Shown here one piece after another: positions 48,422 to 56,315 of a DNA stretch of 64,000 nucleotides. The notes beneath the pieces were generated by a model that was not told the DNA's origin, did not search any database, and saw only the letters and a list, made by a program, of their open reading frames with translations. The stretch is from Spirillospora albida. GTDB lineage: Bacteria > Actinomycetota > Actinomycetes > Streptosporangiales > Streptosporangiaceae. The stretch's first letter is position 1; each line of letters starts with the position of its first letter. The stretch spans positions 124,001 through 188,000 of the forward strand of contig NZ_JOFJ01000015.1 in assembly GCF_000718255.1 (NCBI RefSeq), given 5' to 3'. The translations under genes were made by a program, and so were the position numbers.

Positions 48422-49537
48422 GTGGATGCGGAGACGATCGGGCGGCGGATCGCGGAGGCCCGTGAGCGGGCTGGGCTGACCCAGGCGGAGCTGGCCGAAC
48501 GGATCGGCCTGGTCCGATCCTCCCTTGCGAAGGCCGAGGGTGGAAGTCGCCGAGTGTCGGCCCTCGAACTGGCACGGGTGGCGCAGGCTCTGGACACCCG
48601 GATCGAATGGTTCGTTGAGGAAGCGCCGGAGGCCATTGTGTCCCGGCGGAACACGCAGGATCCTGGCGAGCCCAGCCCGGAGATCGACCGTATGGCCGAA
48701 CGGGTGACACGCGCGGTCGAGTTCGTGTCCGAGCACTCGGGGATCCGGAACCTTGCGTCCAGTCCTGACCTTCCCATGCCCCGTGACTGGCGGGAGGCTG
48801 AGCGATTGGCAGTGGACGCTCGCCGGATGCTGGAGCTCGGCAGTGAAGGCCCTCTGACGGAGCTGGGTGACAGGTGCGCTGGGCTCGGCCTCTTGCCCTT
48901 CTCCTTTGACCTGGGCCGCGATTCGGCCGACGCCGCGACGATCCTGCTGCCGCGTGGGGGAGTGGCGATCATCAACGGAGCCCGGCTCGTCGGCCGCCGT
49001 CGCCTCGCCCTCGCGCACGAACTGGGCCACTTCCTGGTCGCGGACGAGTACACCGTGGACTGGCGTGTCGCCGAATCCCAGGCCACCGACCAGCGAGAGA
49101 GCCTCTTCGATCGATTCGCCAGAGCTCTGCTCCTGCCACGTGAGAGCCTGCTAGAGGGCTGGACGAGGTTCGCCGCGGACCCCGAAGGCGGGGTCCGCGT
49201 GGCCGCAGTTCGGATGGCGAGCGCGTATCGCGTCGACATGGCGACCCTCGCCCGCCGGCTCCGGGAGCTCGACATCATCGACGGCGGAGAGGCCGCGGTG
49301 ATTCGCGCGGCCAGGACGACCCGCGCGGACATCGTCGACTTCAACCTCGTCGTGGCCAAGGATGAACTGGCGCCCCCCGCGCTTCCCCGCGAATATGAAC
49401 GCACCATCCTGGCCCTCTACCGGAACGAGACCGTCTCGTCGGCCCGGGCTTTGGACCTCCTCTTCGGTACATGGGAAGAGGACGCGCTTCCACCCCTCCC
49501 ACTTCGCGCCGAAGGCGCGATCTGGCAGTACGTCTGA
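48422..49537 (+). CDS. XRE helix-turn-helix fused to ImmA/IrrE-type zinc peptidase
   Basis: The 371-residue protein has an N-terminal XRE domain (IAEARERAGLTQAELAERIG, then LVRSSLAKAEGG, residues 8-41), a linker, and an ImmA/IrrE (COG2856/DUF955) metallopeptidase domain with the zinc site HELGH at 199-203 in LALAHELGHFLVADEY. ImmA cleaves a repressor; IrrE cleaves DdrO in the radiation response. GTG 48422 is chosen because TATTAT lies 7 nt before it, implying a leaderless mRNA; ATG 48413 would lie in the -10 box. The stop overlaps the PIN gene (TGATG). Base composition is visibly less GC-rich than in flanking genes, suggesting acquisition. Confidence 0.88.
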   Translation: MDAETIGRRIAEARERAGLTQAELAERIGLVRSSLAKAEGGSRRVSALELARVAQALDTRIEWFVEEAPEAIVSRRNTQDPGEPSPEIDRMAERVTRAVEFVSEHSGIRNLASSPDLPMPRDWREAERLAVDARRMLELGSEGPLTELGDRCAGLGLLPFSFDLGRDSADAATILLPRGGVAIINGARLVGRRRLALAHELGHFLVADEYTVDWRVAESQATDQRESLFDRFARALLLPRESLLEGWTRFAADPEGGVRVAAVRMASAYRVDMATLARRLRELDIIDGGEAAVIRAARTTRADIVDFNLVVAKDELAPPALPREYERTILALYRNETVSSARALDLLFGTWEEDALPPLPLRAEGAIWQYV

Positions 49538-50085
49538 TGCCCGCCGCCCCCCAGGCCGACGTTCTAGTGTTCGACACCGGGCCGCTGAGCCATTTCGCAA
49601 AGCAGAATTGGCTCGGCTGCCTTCGCGCTGTCGTGGGCAGGAGAAGAGCAGTCGTCCCCGACACTGTGGTGGCGGAAGTGCAGGCCGCTGTCCCGCTGCA
49701 CCCACACCTGCAACCCGTGCTCGAGGCGTCCTGGATCGAGCAATACGAGCTCACCGCAGAGTACGAGGAATTTGCCGAGTTCAGCGCACTCCTCGTTGGT
49801 TCTGACGGCCGCAACACCGGTGAGGCAGGCGTGCTCGCCTATGCGAAGGCTCATGATGCGGTGGCCATCATCGATGATGGTGCGGCGCGGAACGCCGCTG
49901 GCCGCAAGAAGGTCACGTACCGAGGAACTCTCGGCCTGCTCTGCGACGGTGTCCGGGACGGGCTGCTCACGCTCGATCTGGTCTCCGAGTTGGCCGATCA
50001 GCTGATCGAGGGTGACTATCGGCTTCCTTTCGCCCCCGGCGAGTTCAAAACCTGGGCGCGCAACAACCTCGGCCTTGGAGGCTGA
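49537..50085 (+). CDS. PIN-like (DUF3368-type) nuclease-fold protein
   Basis: The 182-residue protein has the acidic PIN pattern: Asp13 in VFDTGPLSHF, Glu47 in VVAEV, Glu96 in GEAGVLAYA and Asp113/Asp114 in IIDDGAARNA, followed by YRGTLGLL. This order matches DUF3368-type PIN proteins, many of which are toxin RNases. It starts on the stop codon of the XRE-peptidase gene (TGATG), so the two are made together, in the order antitoxin then toxin. RNase activity is an inference from the fold; the peptidase might act on it or on the XRE domain. Confidence 0.8.
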   Translation: MPAAPQADVLVFDTGPLSHFAKQNWLGCLRAVVGRRRAVVPDTVVAEVQAAVPLHPHLQPVLEASWIEQYELTAEYEEFAEFSALLVGSDGRNTGEAGVLAYAKAHDAVAIIDDGAARNAAGRKKVTYRGTLGLLCDGVRDGLLTLDLVSELADQLIEGDYRLPFAPGEFKTWARNNLGLGG

Positions 50086-50216
50086 TCCCCACAAGATTCC
50101 GAAGTGTTCGGACGGGCTGAGATTGTCAGCAGTCGGTGCTCACTCTCAATGGGCCGTGCGAAGGGACGGTCAACTCGGGGTCGGTGGAGAGAATGGCTCA
50201 ACGGTCATAGCAGTAG
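50086..50216. other. Intergenic region after the PIN gene
   Basis: This 131-nt stretch, less GC-rich than average, lies between the PIN stop and the terminator. No gene or RNA motif was recognised. Confidence 0.4.
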
Positions 50217-50248
50217 ACCCCTCGGATCCATGTGGAGATCCGAGGGGT
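50217..50248. terminator. Bidirectional terminator between the PIN and moeZ genes
   Basis: ACCCCTCGGATC (50217-50228) and GATCCGAGGGGT (50237-50248) are perfectly complementary over 12 bp with an 8-nt loop, followed by TTT on the plus strand. It closes the XRE/PIN unit and the convergent moeZ gene. Confidence 0.85.
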
Positions 50249-50285
50249 TTACGGTCTGACTACTGGTGCGAGTTGGGATGTCCCT

Positions 50286-51467
50286 TTAGTAGGCGGGGAG
50301 GCTGGGGTCGATCTGGTTGACCCAGGCGACGACTCCGCCGCCGACGTGGACGGCGTCGGCGAAGCCGGCGTTCTTGACGACGGCCAGGGCCTCGGCGGAG
50401 CGGACGCCCGACTTGCAGTGCAGGACGATCTTCTTGTCCTGCGGGAGCCGGGGCAGGGCGGAGCCGTCCAGGAACTCGCCCTTCGGGATGAGGGTGGCGC
50501 CCGGGATCGAGACGATCTCGTACTCGTTCGGCTCGCGGACGTCGACGAGGAAGATGTCGTCGCCGCGGTCCTGCATCGCCTTCAGGTCGTGGACGGAGAT
50601 CGTGGAGTCCTTGACGGCCTCGGTCGCCTCCTCGGAGACGGCGCCGCAGAAGGCCTCGTAGTCCTCGAGGAGCTCGGTCTGCGTCGGGTTCTTGCCGCAG
50701 AGCGGGCACTCGGGGTCCTTGTGGACCTTGACCGTGCGGTACGTCATCTCCAGGGCGTCGTAGATCATCAGACGGCCGACCAGGGGCTCGCCGATGCCCG
50801 CGAGGAGCTTGATGGCCTCGTTCACCTGGATGGAGCCGATCGACGCGCACAGGACGCCGAGGACGCCGCCCTCCGCGCAGGACGGGACCATGCCGGGCGG
50901 CGGGGGCTCCGGGTAGAGGCAGCGGTAGCAGGGGCCGTGCTCGGCCCAGAAGACGGACGCCTGGCCGTCGAAGCGGTAGATGGAGCCCCACACGTACGGC
51001 TTGCCCAGCAGGACGGCCGCGTCGTTGACCATGTAGCGGGTCGCGAAGTTGTCGGTGCCGTCCAGGATCAGGTCGTACTGGGAGAAGATGTCCAGCACGT
51101 TGTCGCGGTCGAGCACGGTGTTGTGCACAACGACGTCGATCAGCGGGTTGATGTCGCGGACGGTCGCGGCGGCGGACTCCACCTTCGGCATGCCGAGGGA
51201 CGACTGCCGGTGGATGACCTGGCGCTGCAGGTTCGACTCGTCCACGATGTCGAAGTCGATGAGGCCGAGGGTGCCGACGCCGGCGGCGGCGAGGTACATC
51301 AGGGCCGGGGAGCCGAGGCCGCCCGCGCCGACGACGAGGACCTTCGCGTTCTTGAGGCGCTTCTGCCCGTCCATCCCCACGTCGGGGATGATCAGGTGCC
51401 GCGAGTAGCGGTTGACCTCGGCGCGGGTGAGCTCGGCCGCGGGCTCGACCAGAGGTGGCAACGTCAC
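50286..51467 (-). CDS. moeZ: MoeZ: ThiF-type adenylyltransferase/sulfurtransferase with rhodanese domain
   Basis: The 393-residue protein activates the C-terminus of ubiquitin-like sulfur carriers and passes sulfur to them (molybdopterin, thioamide and cysteine pathways). The E1-like domain has VLVVGAGGLGSPALMYLAAA, DFDIVDESNLQRQVIHR, DNFATRYMVND and zinc cysteines CYRCLYP and CPLCG; the rhodanese domain has VVLHCKSGVRS-like IVLHCKSGVRSAEAL with active Cys351. GTG 51467 follows CAGGAGC at 7 nt. By order it corresponds to Rv3206c. It is convergent with the XRE/PIN module. Confidence 0.94.
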   Translation of the reverse strand: MTLPPLVEPAAELTRAEVNRYSRHLIIPDVGMDGQKRLKNAKVLVVGAGGLGSPALMYLAAAGVGTLGLIDFDIVDESNLQRQVIHRQSSLGMPKVESAAATVRDINPLIDVVVHNTVLDRDNVLDIFSQYDLILDGTDNFATRYMVNDAAVLLGKPYVWGSIYRFDGQASVFWAEHGPCYRCLYPEPPPPGMVPSCAEGGVLGVLCASIGSIQVNEAIKLLAGIGEPLVGRLMIYDALEMTYRTVKVHKDPECPLCGKNPTQTELLEDYEAFCGAVSEEATEAVKDSTISVHDLKAMQDRGDDIFLVDVREPNEYEIVSIPGATLIPKGEFLDGSALPRLPQDKKIVLHCKSGVRSAEALAVVKNAGFADAVHVGGGVVAWVNQIDPSLPAY

Positions 51468-51659
51468 GGTGGGTGCTCCTGTAGCTGACGCTCGATGGGG
51501 GCGGACTCCGTCGTCCTTCCCGCACAACCTTGCCATGCGCGACCGCATTCCCGGACGCCGGGCGGCCTGGTCAGGGGGCATGGAGGCATGACCGGGCCGG
51601 ATGCGGGCATCTGGTGACCGGTTCATGGGACGGCGCGGGGCCGTTCCGGAGAGGTGGTC
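51468..51659. other. Divergent region between moeZ and the small charged gene
   Basis: These 192 nt hold the moeZ promoter on the minus strand and the leader of the small gene at 51660. No other feature was recognised. Confidence 0.4.
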
Positions 51660-51821
51660 ATGAGGCTTTTCGAGCGGTTCTCCAAGCGGCGGACGGCGAC
51701 CTTCCGGGAGATGCGCGCCCGGATGCGGACGGAGAAGGCCGAGGCGAGGCTGATGGAGACGGAGGCGCGGATCCACCTGGAGGCCGAACGGATCCGCCGC
51801 GCCCACCGAATTTCGGCATAG
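51660..51821 (+). CDS. Small charged helical protein
   Basis: I do not recognise a family. The 53-residue product starts MRLFERFSKRRTATFREMRA and continues as one Arg/Glu/Ala-rich helix (MRTEKAEARLMETEARIHLE) to RRAHRISA. GGAGAGG lies 6 nt before the ATG, and codon third positions are G or C throughout, which supports a real gene. It precedes a CsbD-like stress gene by 50 nt and may be part of the same transcript. A coiled-coil or membrane-surface role is possible. Confidence 0.58.
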   Translation: MRLFERFSKRRTATFREMRARMRTEKAEARLMETEARIHLEAERIRRAHRISA

Positions 51822-51871
51822 ATCGGCACATGCCGGGCATCGCCTCCGCACGACCGAGGGAAAGAGGAGTC

Positions 51872-52066
51872 ATGGGTTTCCTGGACAAGATCAAGAACAA
51901 GACGCAGCGGGCGAAGGGGCGCGGCAAGGAGGAGGCCGGACGGCGCTCCGGCGACCCCAACCTCGAGGCCGAGGGCACCCGCGACCGGATGGCGGGCGGC
52001 GCGAAGCAGGTCGGCGAGCAGGCCAAGGACGCGGCGCGGGAGGCCCGCGAGACCTTCCGGCGGTGA
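51872..52066 (+). CDS. CsbD-family stress-response protein
   Basis: The 64-residue protein begins MGFLDKIKNKTQRAKGRGKE, followed by EAGRRSGDPNLEAEGTRDRM and GGAKQVGEQAKDAAREARET, matching the CsbD-like KxKGxxKEAxGxxTxxxxLxAEGxxDxxxGxxxQ pattern. These are small hydrophilic general-stress proteins of unknown mechanism. GAGGAG lies 2-7 nt before the ATG. It is downstream of the small charged gene and about 45 nt before the cysteine-rich membrane protein gene. Confidence 0.83.
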   Translation: MGFLDKIKNKTQRAKGRGKEEAGRRSGDPNLEAEGTRDRMAGGAKQVGEQAKDAAREARETFRR

Positions 52067-52110
52067 GATCGGCGGCGGAATGCCATTGAACGCGGTTAAT
52101 CTTAACTGTT

Positions 52111-52932
52111 GTGGCATTCCCGCCCCCGTCCCAGCAGCCGCCCGGGCGGCCGTACCCACCCGGCCCGCCGCCCCCCGGCCCCCGCGGCGTCACCGTGCTC
52201 GGACTGCGCGGGCGCCAGTGGATGATCGTCGCGATCGCCGTCGGATGCCTCTACCTGGTCTCCACCGGCGTCGCGATCACGGGGGCCTGGACGGTTCTGC
52301 ACCGCGAGCCGACGAACGCCGAGCTGCAGCGGGCCGCGAACACCGAGGTGGCGCGGCGGTGGCAGGCGTGGCCGGCGGAGCGGATCTTCCCCGCCCGGAT
52401 CGGCTACCGGCAGGGGACGGGTAAGAGCGAGAACGCGGCCAGGACGGGCATCGTCCCCGACACCGGCTGCGAGATGGGCGTCGACCCGGGCCTCGTGGCG
52501 ACGCTGCGGCGGCACGGCTGCAAGGCCGTCCTGCGCGCCACCTACACCGACGCGCTCCAGGGCGTCGTCGTCACGGTCGGGGTGGTCGTCTTCCCGGACG
52601 CGTGGAAGGCCGACCGCGCCCACAGGGAACTGCCCGGCGCGCAGGGGCCGGGGAACGGGCCGATCAGCCCGGCCCTGCGCGCGGCGGCCTTCCCCGGGAC
52701 GGCGTCGGCCCGGTTCAACGACGCCGCCCGGCAGGACCGCACGTCCGACCGCGGCGGCCCCTACGTGCTGCTGACGACCTCGGGACAGGCCGACGGGCGC
52801 CCCGCCGCCGCGGTCGCGAAGAAGCGTCCGGGCGAGCCCTTCGCCGTGGCGCCGCAGATCGCCCGCCGCATCGCGCGGACGCTGTCGACGCGCCCCCTGC
52901 CCGACTGCCGGAGCCGCGAGTGGCGATGCTGA
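52111..52932 (+). CDS. Membrane-anchored cysteine-rich partner protein, copy A
   Basis: I do not recognise a named family. The 273-residue protein has a proline-rich cytoplasmic start, one transmembrane helix (WMIVAIAVGCLYLVSTGVAI) and an outside domain with WPAERIFPARIGY, ARTGIVPDTGCEMG, LRRHGCKAVLRATY, LQGVVVTVGVVVFPDAW, GPYVLLTTSGQADGRP and the end CRSREWRC. Four Cys residues are shared with copy B at 54364-55125 and probably form two disulfides. The stop overlaps the protease start by 7 nt. It may hold, activate or inhibit the protease; TAATCT 8 nt before the GTG may give a leaderless mRNA. Confidence 0.75.
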   Translation: MAFPPPSQQPPGRPYPPGPPPPGPRGVTVLGLRGRQWMIVAIAVGCLYLVSTGVAITGAWTVLHREPTNAELQRAANTEVARRWQAWPAERIFPARIGYRQGTGKSENAARTGIVPDTGCEMGVDPGLVATLRRHGCKAVLRATYTDALQGVVVTVGVVVFPDAWKADRAHRELPGAQGPGNGPISPALRAAAFPGTASARFNDAARQDRTSDRGGPYVLLTTSGQADGRPAAAVAKKRPGEPFAVAPQIARRIARTLSTRPLPDCRSREWRC

Positions 52933-54305
52933 GCACGGCGCGCCCGCGGGCCTTCGCGGTCGCGCTCGCGGCCGCCCTCACCGCGGCCTGGCTGCCCTTC
53001 ATGCCCGCGACGGCGCACGCCGACGCGGTCCGCGAGCGCCAGCGTCCGATCCTCGAGGCCCTGGACATCCCGGACGCCTGGAAGATCACCCGGGGGGCGG
53101 GCGTCACCGTCGCCGTCGTCGACTCCGGCGTCGACCCGAACCAGGCCGACCTCGCCGGATCCGTGACCACCGGCCCCAACATGCTCGCCGCGATCGACCG
53201 GGGCACCCGGCCCGCGCGGCTGCACGGCACCGGGATGGCCTCCCTGATCGCCGGGCACGGGCACGGCCCCGGCGGCGAGGACGGGATCATCGGCATGGCG
53301 CCGAAGGCCCGCGTCCTGGCCGTCCGGGTGATCGCCGAGCGCGAGGACCCCGGCTACGTCCGGTACCGGACGTCCGAGGCGGGGGAGGGCGCCGTCGCGC
53401 GCGGCATCCGCTACGCCGCCGACCACGGCGCCGATGTGATCAACCTCTCGCTCGGCAAGAACGACGAGGTGCCGGCCGAGCGGGAGGCGATCGGATACGC
53501 CATCGGCAAGGGCGTCGTGGTGATCGCCGCGGTCGGCAACGACGGCGACAAGGCCCGCCTCCTCGACGGCGACGGCTTCGCACCGTACTCGTACCCGGCG
53601 TCCTATCCGGGCGTCATCGCGGTCGCCGCGACGGACCCCTCGCACGGCCGCGCCCCCTTCTCGAACCGGAACTACTCGGTCGTGGTGTCGGCGCCCGGCG
53701 CGGGACTGCCGATCGCGGCCCCCGGCGGGCGGTACTTCCTCAGCTCCGGGACGAGCGACGCCAGCGCCGTCGTGTCCGGCATCGCCGCGCTGATCCGCGC
53801 GAAGTACCGCAAGCTGGCGCCCGCGCTCGTCGGCCAGGCGCTGATCACGAGCACCCGGTACAGCCCGAACGGCGGCTACGACCCCGCCGTCGGGTTCGGC
53901 GAGGTGAACGCCGCGCGGGCGCTCTCCGCGGCGGGCTGGCTCGCGTCCGGAAACCCCGCCCCCGCGGGCAAGGCGGCGGCCCGCCGCTTCGGCCCCGCCG
54001 AGCCCGAGCCGGTCGCCGTGATCGAGCACCCCGCCTGGGTGACCCCCCTGATCGTCGGCGTCCTCCTGGCCGGCGTGGGAGGCGCTCTGGCCGCCGGCGC
54101 GATCGCCGCGTCGCTCGCCCGCCGCCACCCCCACAGGCCCGCCGCGCTCCCTTCACCGGACGGCCCCCCACCCCCGAGCGCCCCGCCGTCCCCCAGCGGC
54201 CCGCCACCGCAGGGCGGCCCGCCGTCCCCGGGGGGTGCCTGGTCTCCGGGTGGGCCGCCGTCCCCGGGGGGTGCGGGTCCCACCGGGCGGACGTTTCGGG
54301 GGTGA
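52926..54305 (+). CDS. Mycosin-like S8 serine protease, copy A
   Basis: The 459-residue subtilisin-like protease has a signal peptide (FAVALAAALTAAWLPFMPA), catalytic Asp66 (VVDSGVD), His100 (LHGTGMASLIAGHG) and Ser277 (SSGTSDASAVVSG), and a C-terminal transmembrane helix (PLIVGVLLAGVGGALAAGAI) followed by a proline-rich tail with GPPSPGG repeats. This is the mycosin (MycP) layout, but no ESX/type VII genes are near. ATG 52926 mirrors the start of copy B; GTG 52920 is possible. It is translationally coupled to the membrane partner. It likely acts on the outer face of the membrane. Confidence 0.86.
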   Translation: MLSTARPRAFAVALAAALTAAWLPFMPATAHADAVRERQRPILEALDIPDAWKITRGAGVTVAVVDSGVDPNQADLAGSVTTGPNMLAAIDRGTRPARLHGTGMASLIAGHGHGPGGEDGIIGMAPKARVLAVRVIAEREDPGYVRYRTSEAGEGAVARGIRYAADHGADVINLSLGKNDEVPAEREAIGYAIGKGVVVIAAVGNDGDKARLLDGDGFAPYSYPASYPGVIAVAATDPSHGRAPFSNRNYSVVVSAPGAGLPIAAPGGRYFLSSGTSDASAVVSGIAALIRAKYRKLAPALVGQALITSTRYSPNGGYDPAVGFGEVNAARALSAAGWLASGNPAPAGKAAARRFGPAEPEPVAVIEHPAWVTPLIVGVLLAGVGGALAAGAIAASLARRHPHRPAALPSPDGPPPPSAPPSPSGPPPQGGPPSPGGAWSPGGPPSPGGAGPTGRTFRG

Positions 54306-54363
54306 ACAGGGCTTTCGTAGCGGGACGTCCCGGATGACCGCCGGGTCGGCTACGCTCCGCCTC

Positions 54364-55125
54364 GTGTCGCGCGCCGAGATCTCCGCCCCGGATACGGAAC
54401 CGGTCCCGGTGGAGGGCCCGGCGCGGCCGGCCCGGACGCGGGCCGCGGTGCTCGCCGCCGCCGGATGCGCGGGCGTCCTCGCGGTCGCCGGGGTCCGGCT
54501 CGCCGCCGAGATGACGCGCGGGCCGACCGCCGCGGAGCGCGCCGCCGCGACCGTCGCCGAGATCAACGCGCGCTACCGGAACTGGCCCGCCGGACGCATA
54601 TTCCCGGAGCGGCTCCCGTACACGGCGCCGCACGGGTCGGCGGAGACTGCCCGGCGGGTCGGCATCGGCCCCGGCACCCCGTGCGACGAGGCCGTGGACG
54701 GCGCCCTCGGCGCGTCCCTGACGTCGCGCGGCTGCCGGGCGGCGCTCCGCGCCACCTACCTCGACCAGCCGCAGGGCCTCGCGGTGACGGTGGCGGTGCT
54801 GGCCTTCCCGGACGACCGGTCCGCGCACGCGGCCGCCGCCTGGTTCTCCGTGCCCCGGCCCCGGCCGGGAGTGCGCGCGCTGCCGTTCCCCGGGTCCGTC
54901 GCGGCCCGGTTCGGGGACGCGTCGCGCCAGGCGGCGGCGATGGCGCGGCGCGGCCCGTACATCGTCGCCGCGACCGTCGGCTACGCGGACGGGCGCCCCG
55001 CCCTGCGCGCCCGCCACCAGCAGGCCGACCTGGCCGAACTCGCGCCCCAGATCGCGGACGGGGTGCTGCGCCCGCTGTCCGCCCCCGCCCCGATCCGCTG
55101 CGGAACGCCGGAGTGGTCGTGCTGA
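54364..55125 (+). CDS. Membrane-anchored cysteine-rich partner protein, copy B
   Basis: This is the second copy of the partner protein (253 residues), with one transmembrane helix (TRAAVLAAAGCAGVLAVAGV) and the same outside landmarks: WPAGRIFPERLPY, ARRVGIGPGTPCDE, SRGCRAALRATY, PQGLAVTVAVLAFPDD, GPYIVAATVGYADGRPAL and the end CGTPEWSC. The four Cys positions agree with copy A, although overall identity looks only moderate, so the duplication is old. GTG 54364 is chosen because TACGCT ends 7 nt before it (leaderless). It overlaps the second protease by 7 nt. Confidence 0.75.
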   Translation: MSRAEISAPDTEPVPVEGPARPARTRAAVLAAAGCAGVLAVAGVRLAAEMTRGPTAAERAAATVAEINARYRNWPAGRIFPERLPYTAPHGSAETARRVGIGPGTPCDEAVDGALGASLTSRGCRAALRATYLDQPQGLAVTVAVLAFPDDRSAHAAAAWFSVPRPRPGVRALPFPGSVAARFGDASRQAAAMARRGPYIVAATVGYADGRPALRARHQQADLAELAPQIADGVLRPLSAPAPIRCGTPEWSC

Positions 55126-56300
55126 GGCGGATCCCGGCGGTGGTCCTGGCGGCGCTCCTCGCGGTCCCCCTGCCGCCGCCCGGGGCGCGGGCCGACGAGG
55201 TGCGGGACGCGGTGATGCCCGTCCTGGAGAGGCTCAACGTGCCGCGGGCATGGGAGCTGTCGCGGGGCCGCGGGGTGACCGTCGCCGTCCTCGACTCGGG
55301 GGTCGACCCGGCTCAGCCGGACCTCGCCGGGTCCGTCACGGTCGGGCCCGACTACACGCGCGGCGCCGGGCCGCCGGGGACCGTGCCGAAGCGGCTGCAC
55401 GGGACGAACATGGCGTCGATCATCGCCGGGCACGGGCACGGCCCGGACCGCGCGTCCGGCATGATCGGCGTCGCCCCGGAGGCGCGGCTGCTGTCGCTGC
55501 GGGTGATCCTGGAGCGGGACGAGCCGGGGTTCGCGGAGTTCACCGGCGGGCAGCGGTGGTCGGGCACGATCGCGCGCGGGATCCGGTACGCGGTCGACCG
55601 GGGCGCCGACGTGATCAACCTGTCGCTCGGCCGGTCGTACCCGACCCGCCCGGAGCGGGCCGCGGTCGCGTACGCCGTGAGCAAGGGCGCCGTGGTGGTC
55701 GCGGCGGCGGGCAACGGGGGCGCGGAGCGAAGCCCAAGGCGCGGCGGCCACACCGAGTACGCGTACCCGGCGTCCTTCCCGGGGGTCATCTCCGTCGCCG
55801 CCGTGGACGCCGGAGGCGGGCACGCCGACTTCTCCAACCGGAACTCCGCCGTCGTCGTGTCGGCGCCCGGAGTCCAGATCATCGGCGCGGGGCCGGGCGG
55901 CCGGTACTGGATCGGGGACGGGACGAGCCCCGCGACCGCGTTCGTGTCGGGCATCGCGGCGCTGATCCGGGCGCGGCATCCGAAGCTGGCGCCCGCGCTG
56001 GTCACCCAGGCGATCGTGGCGAGCACCCGCAACCGGCCCCGGGGCGGCTACGACCTCGGCGTGGGCTTCGGCCAGGTGGACGCGCGCGCCGCGCTGGCCG
56101 CCGCCGACGCGCTGGCCGGCGCCCGGATGCAGGGGGCAGGCCATCCGCCCGACCGGCGGCTCGTCGCGGGCCGGGCCCGTCCGGTGCGGGTCGTGCACCG
56201 CTCCGGCGGCCGCATCGCCGGGTACACGGTCGCCTGCGTCCTCGCGCTGGTCGGCATGGCCGCCGCCGTGACCTTCGTCCGCGCCGAACGCGCCCGCTGA
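55119..56300 (+). CDS. Mycosin-like S8 serine protease, copy B
   Basis: The 393-residue protease repeats copy A: signal peptide (RRIPAVVLAALLAVPLPPPG), catalytic Asp59 (VLDSGVD), His94 (LHGTNMASIIAGHGHG) and Ser270 (GDGTSPATAFVSG), and a C-terminal transmembrane helix (YTVACVLALVGMAAAVTFV). It lacks the long proline-rich tail of copy A. GTG 55119 has GGAG 5 nt upstream; GTG 55113 is too close to it. The partner/protease overlap, GAGTGG-NNN-TGCTGAG, is identical in layout in both copies, showing that the pair was duplicated as a unit. Confidence 0.86.
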   Translation: MLRRIPAVVLAALLAVPLPPPGARADEVRDAVMPVLERLNVPRAWELSRGRGVTVAVLDSGVDPAQPDLAGSVTVGPDYTRGAGPPGTVPKRLHGTNMASIIAGHGHGPDRASGMIGVAPEARLLSLRVILERDEPGFAEFTGGQRWSGTIARGIRYAVDRGADVINLSLGRSYPTRPERAAVAYAVSKGAVVVAAAGNGGAERSPRRGGHTEYAYPASFPGVISVAAVDAGGGHADFSNRNSAVVVSAPGVQIIGAGPGGRYWIGDGTSPATAFVSGIAALIRARHPKLAPALVTQAIVASTRNRPRGGYDLGVGFGQVDARAALAAADALAGARMQGAGHPPDRRLVAGRARPVRVVHRSGGRIAGYTVACVLALVGMAAAVTFVRAERAR

Positions 56301-56315
56301 GGGGAGACTCGCGCA

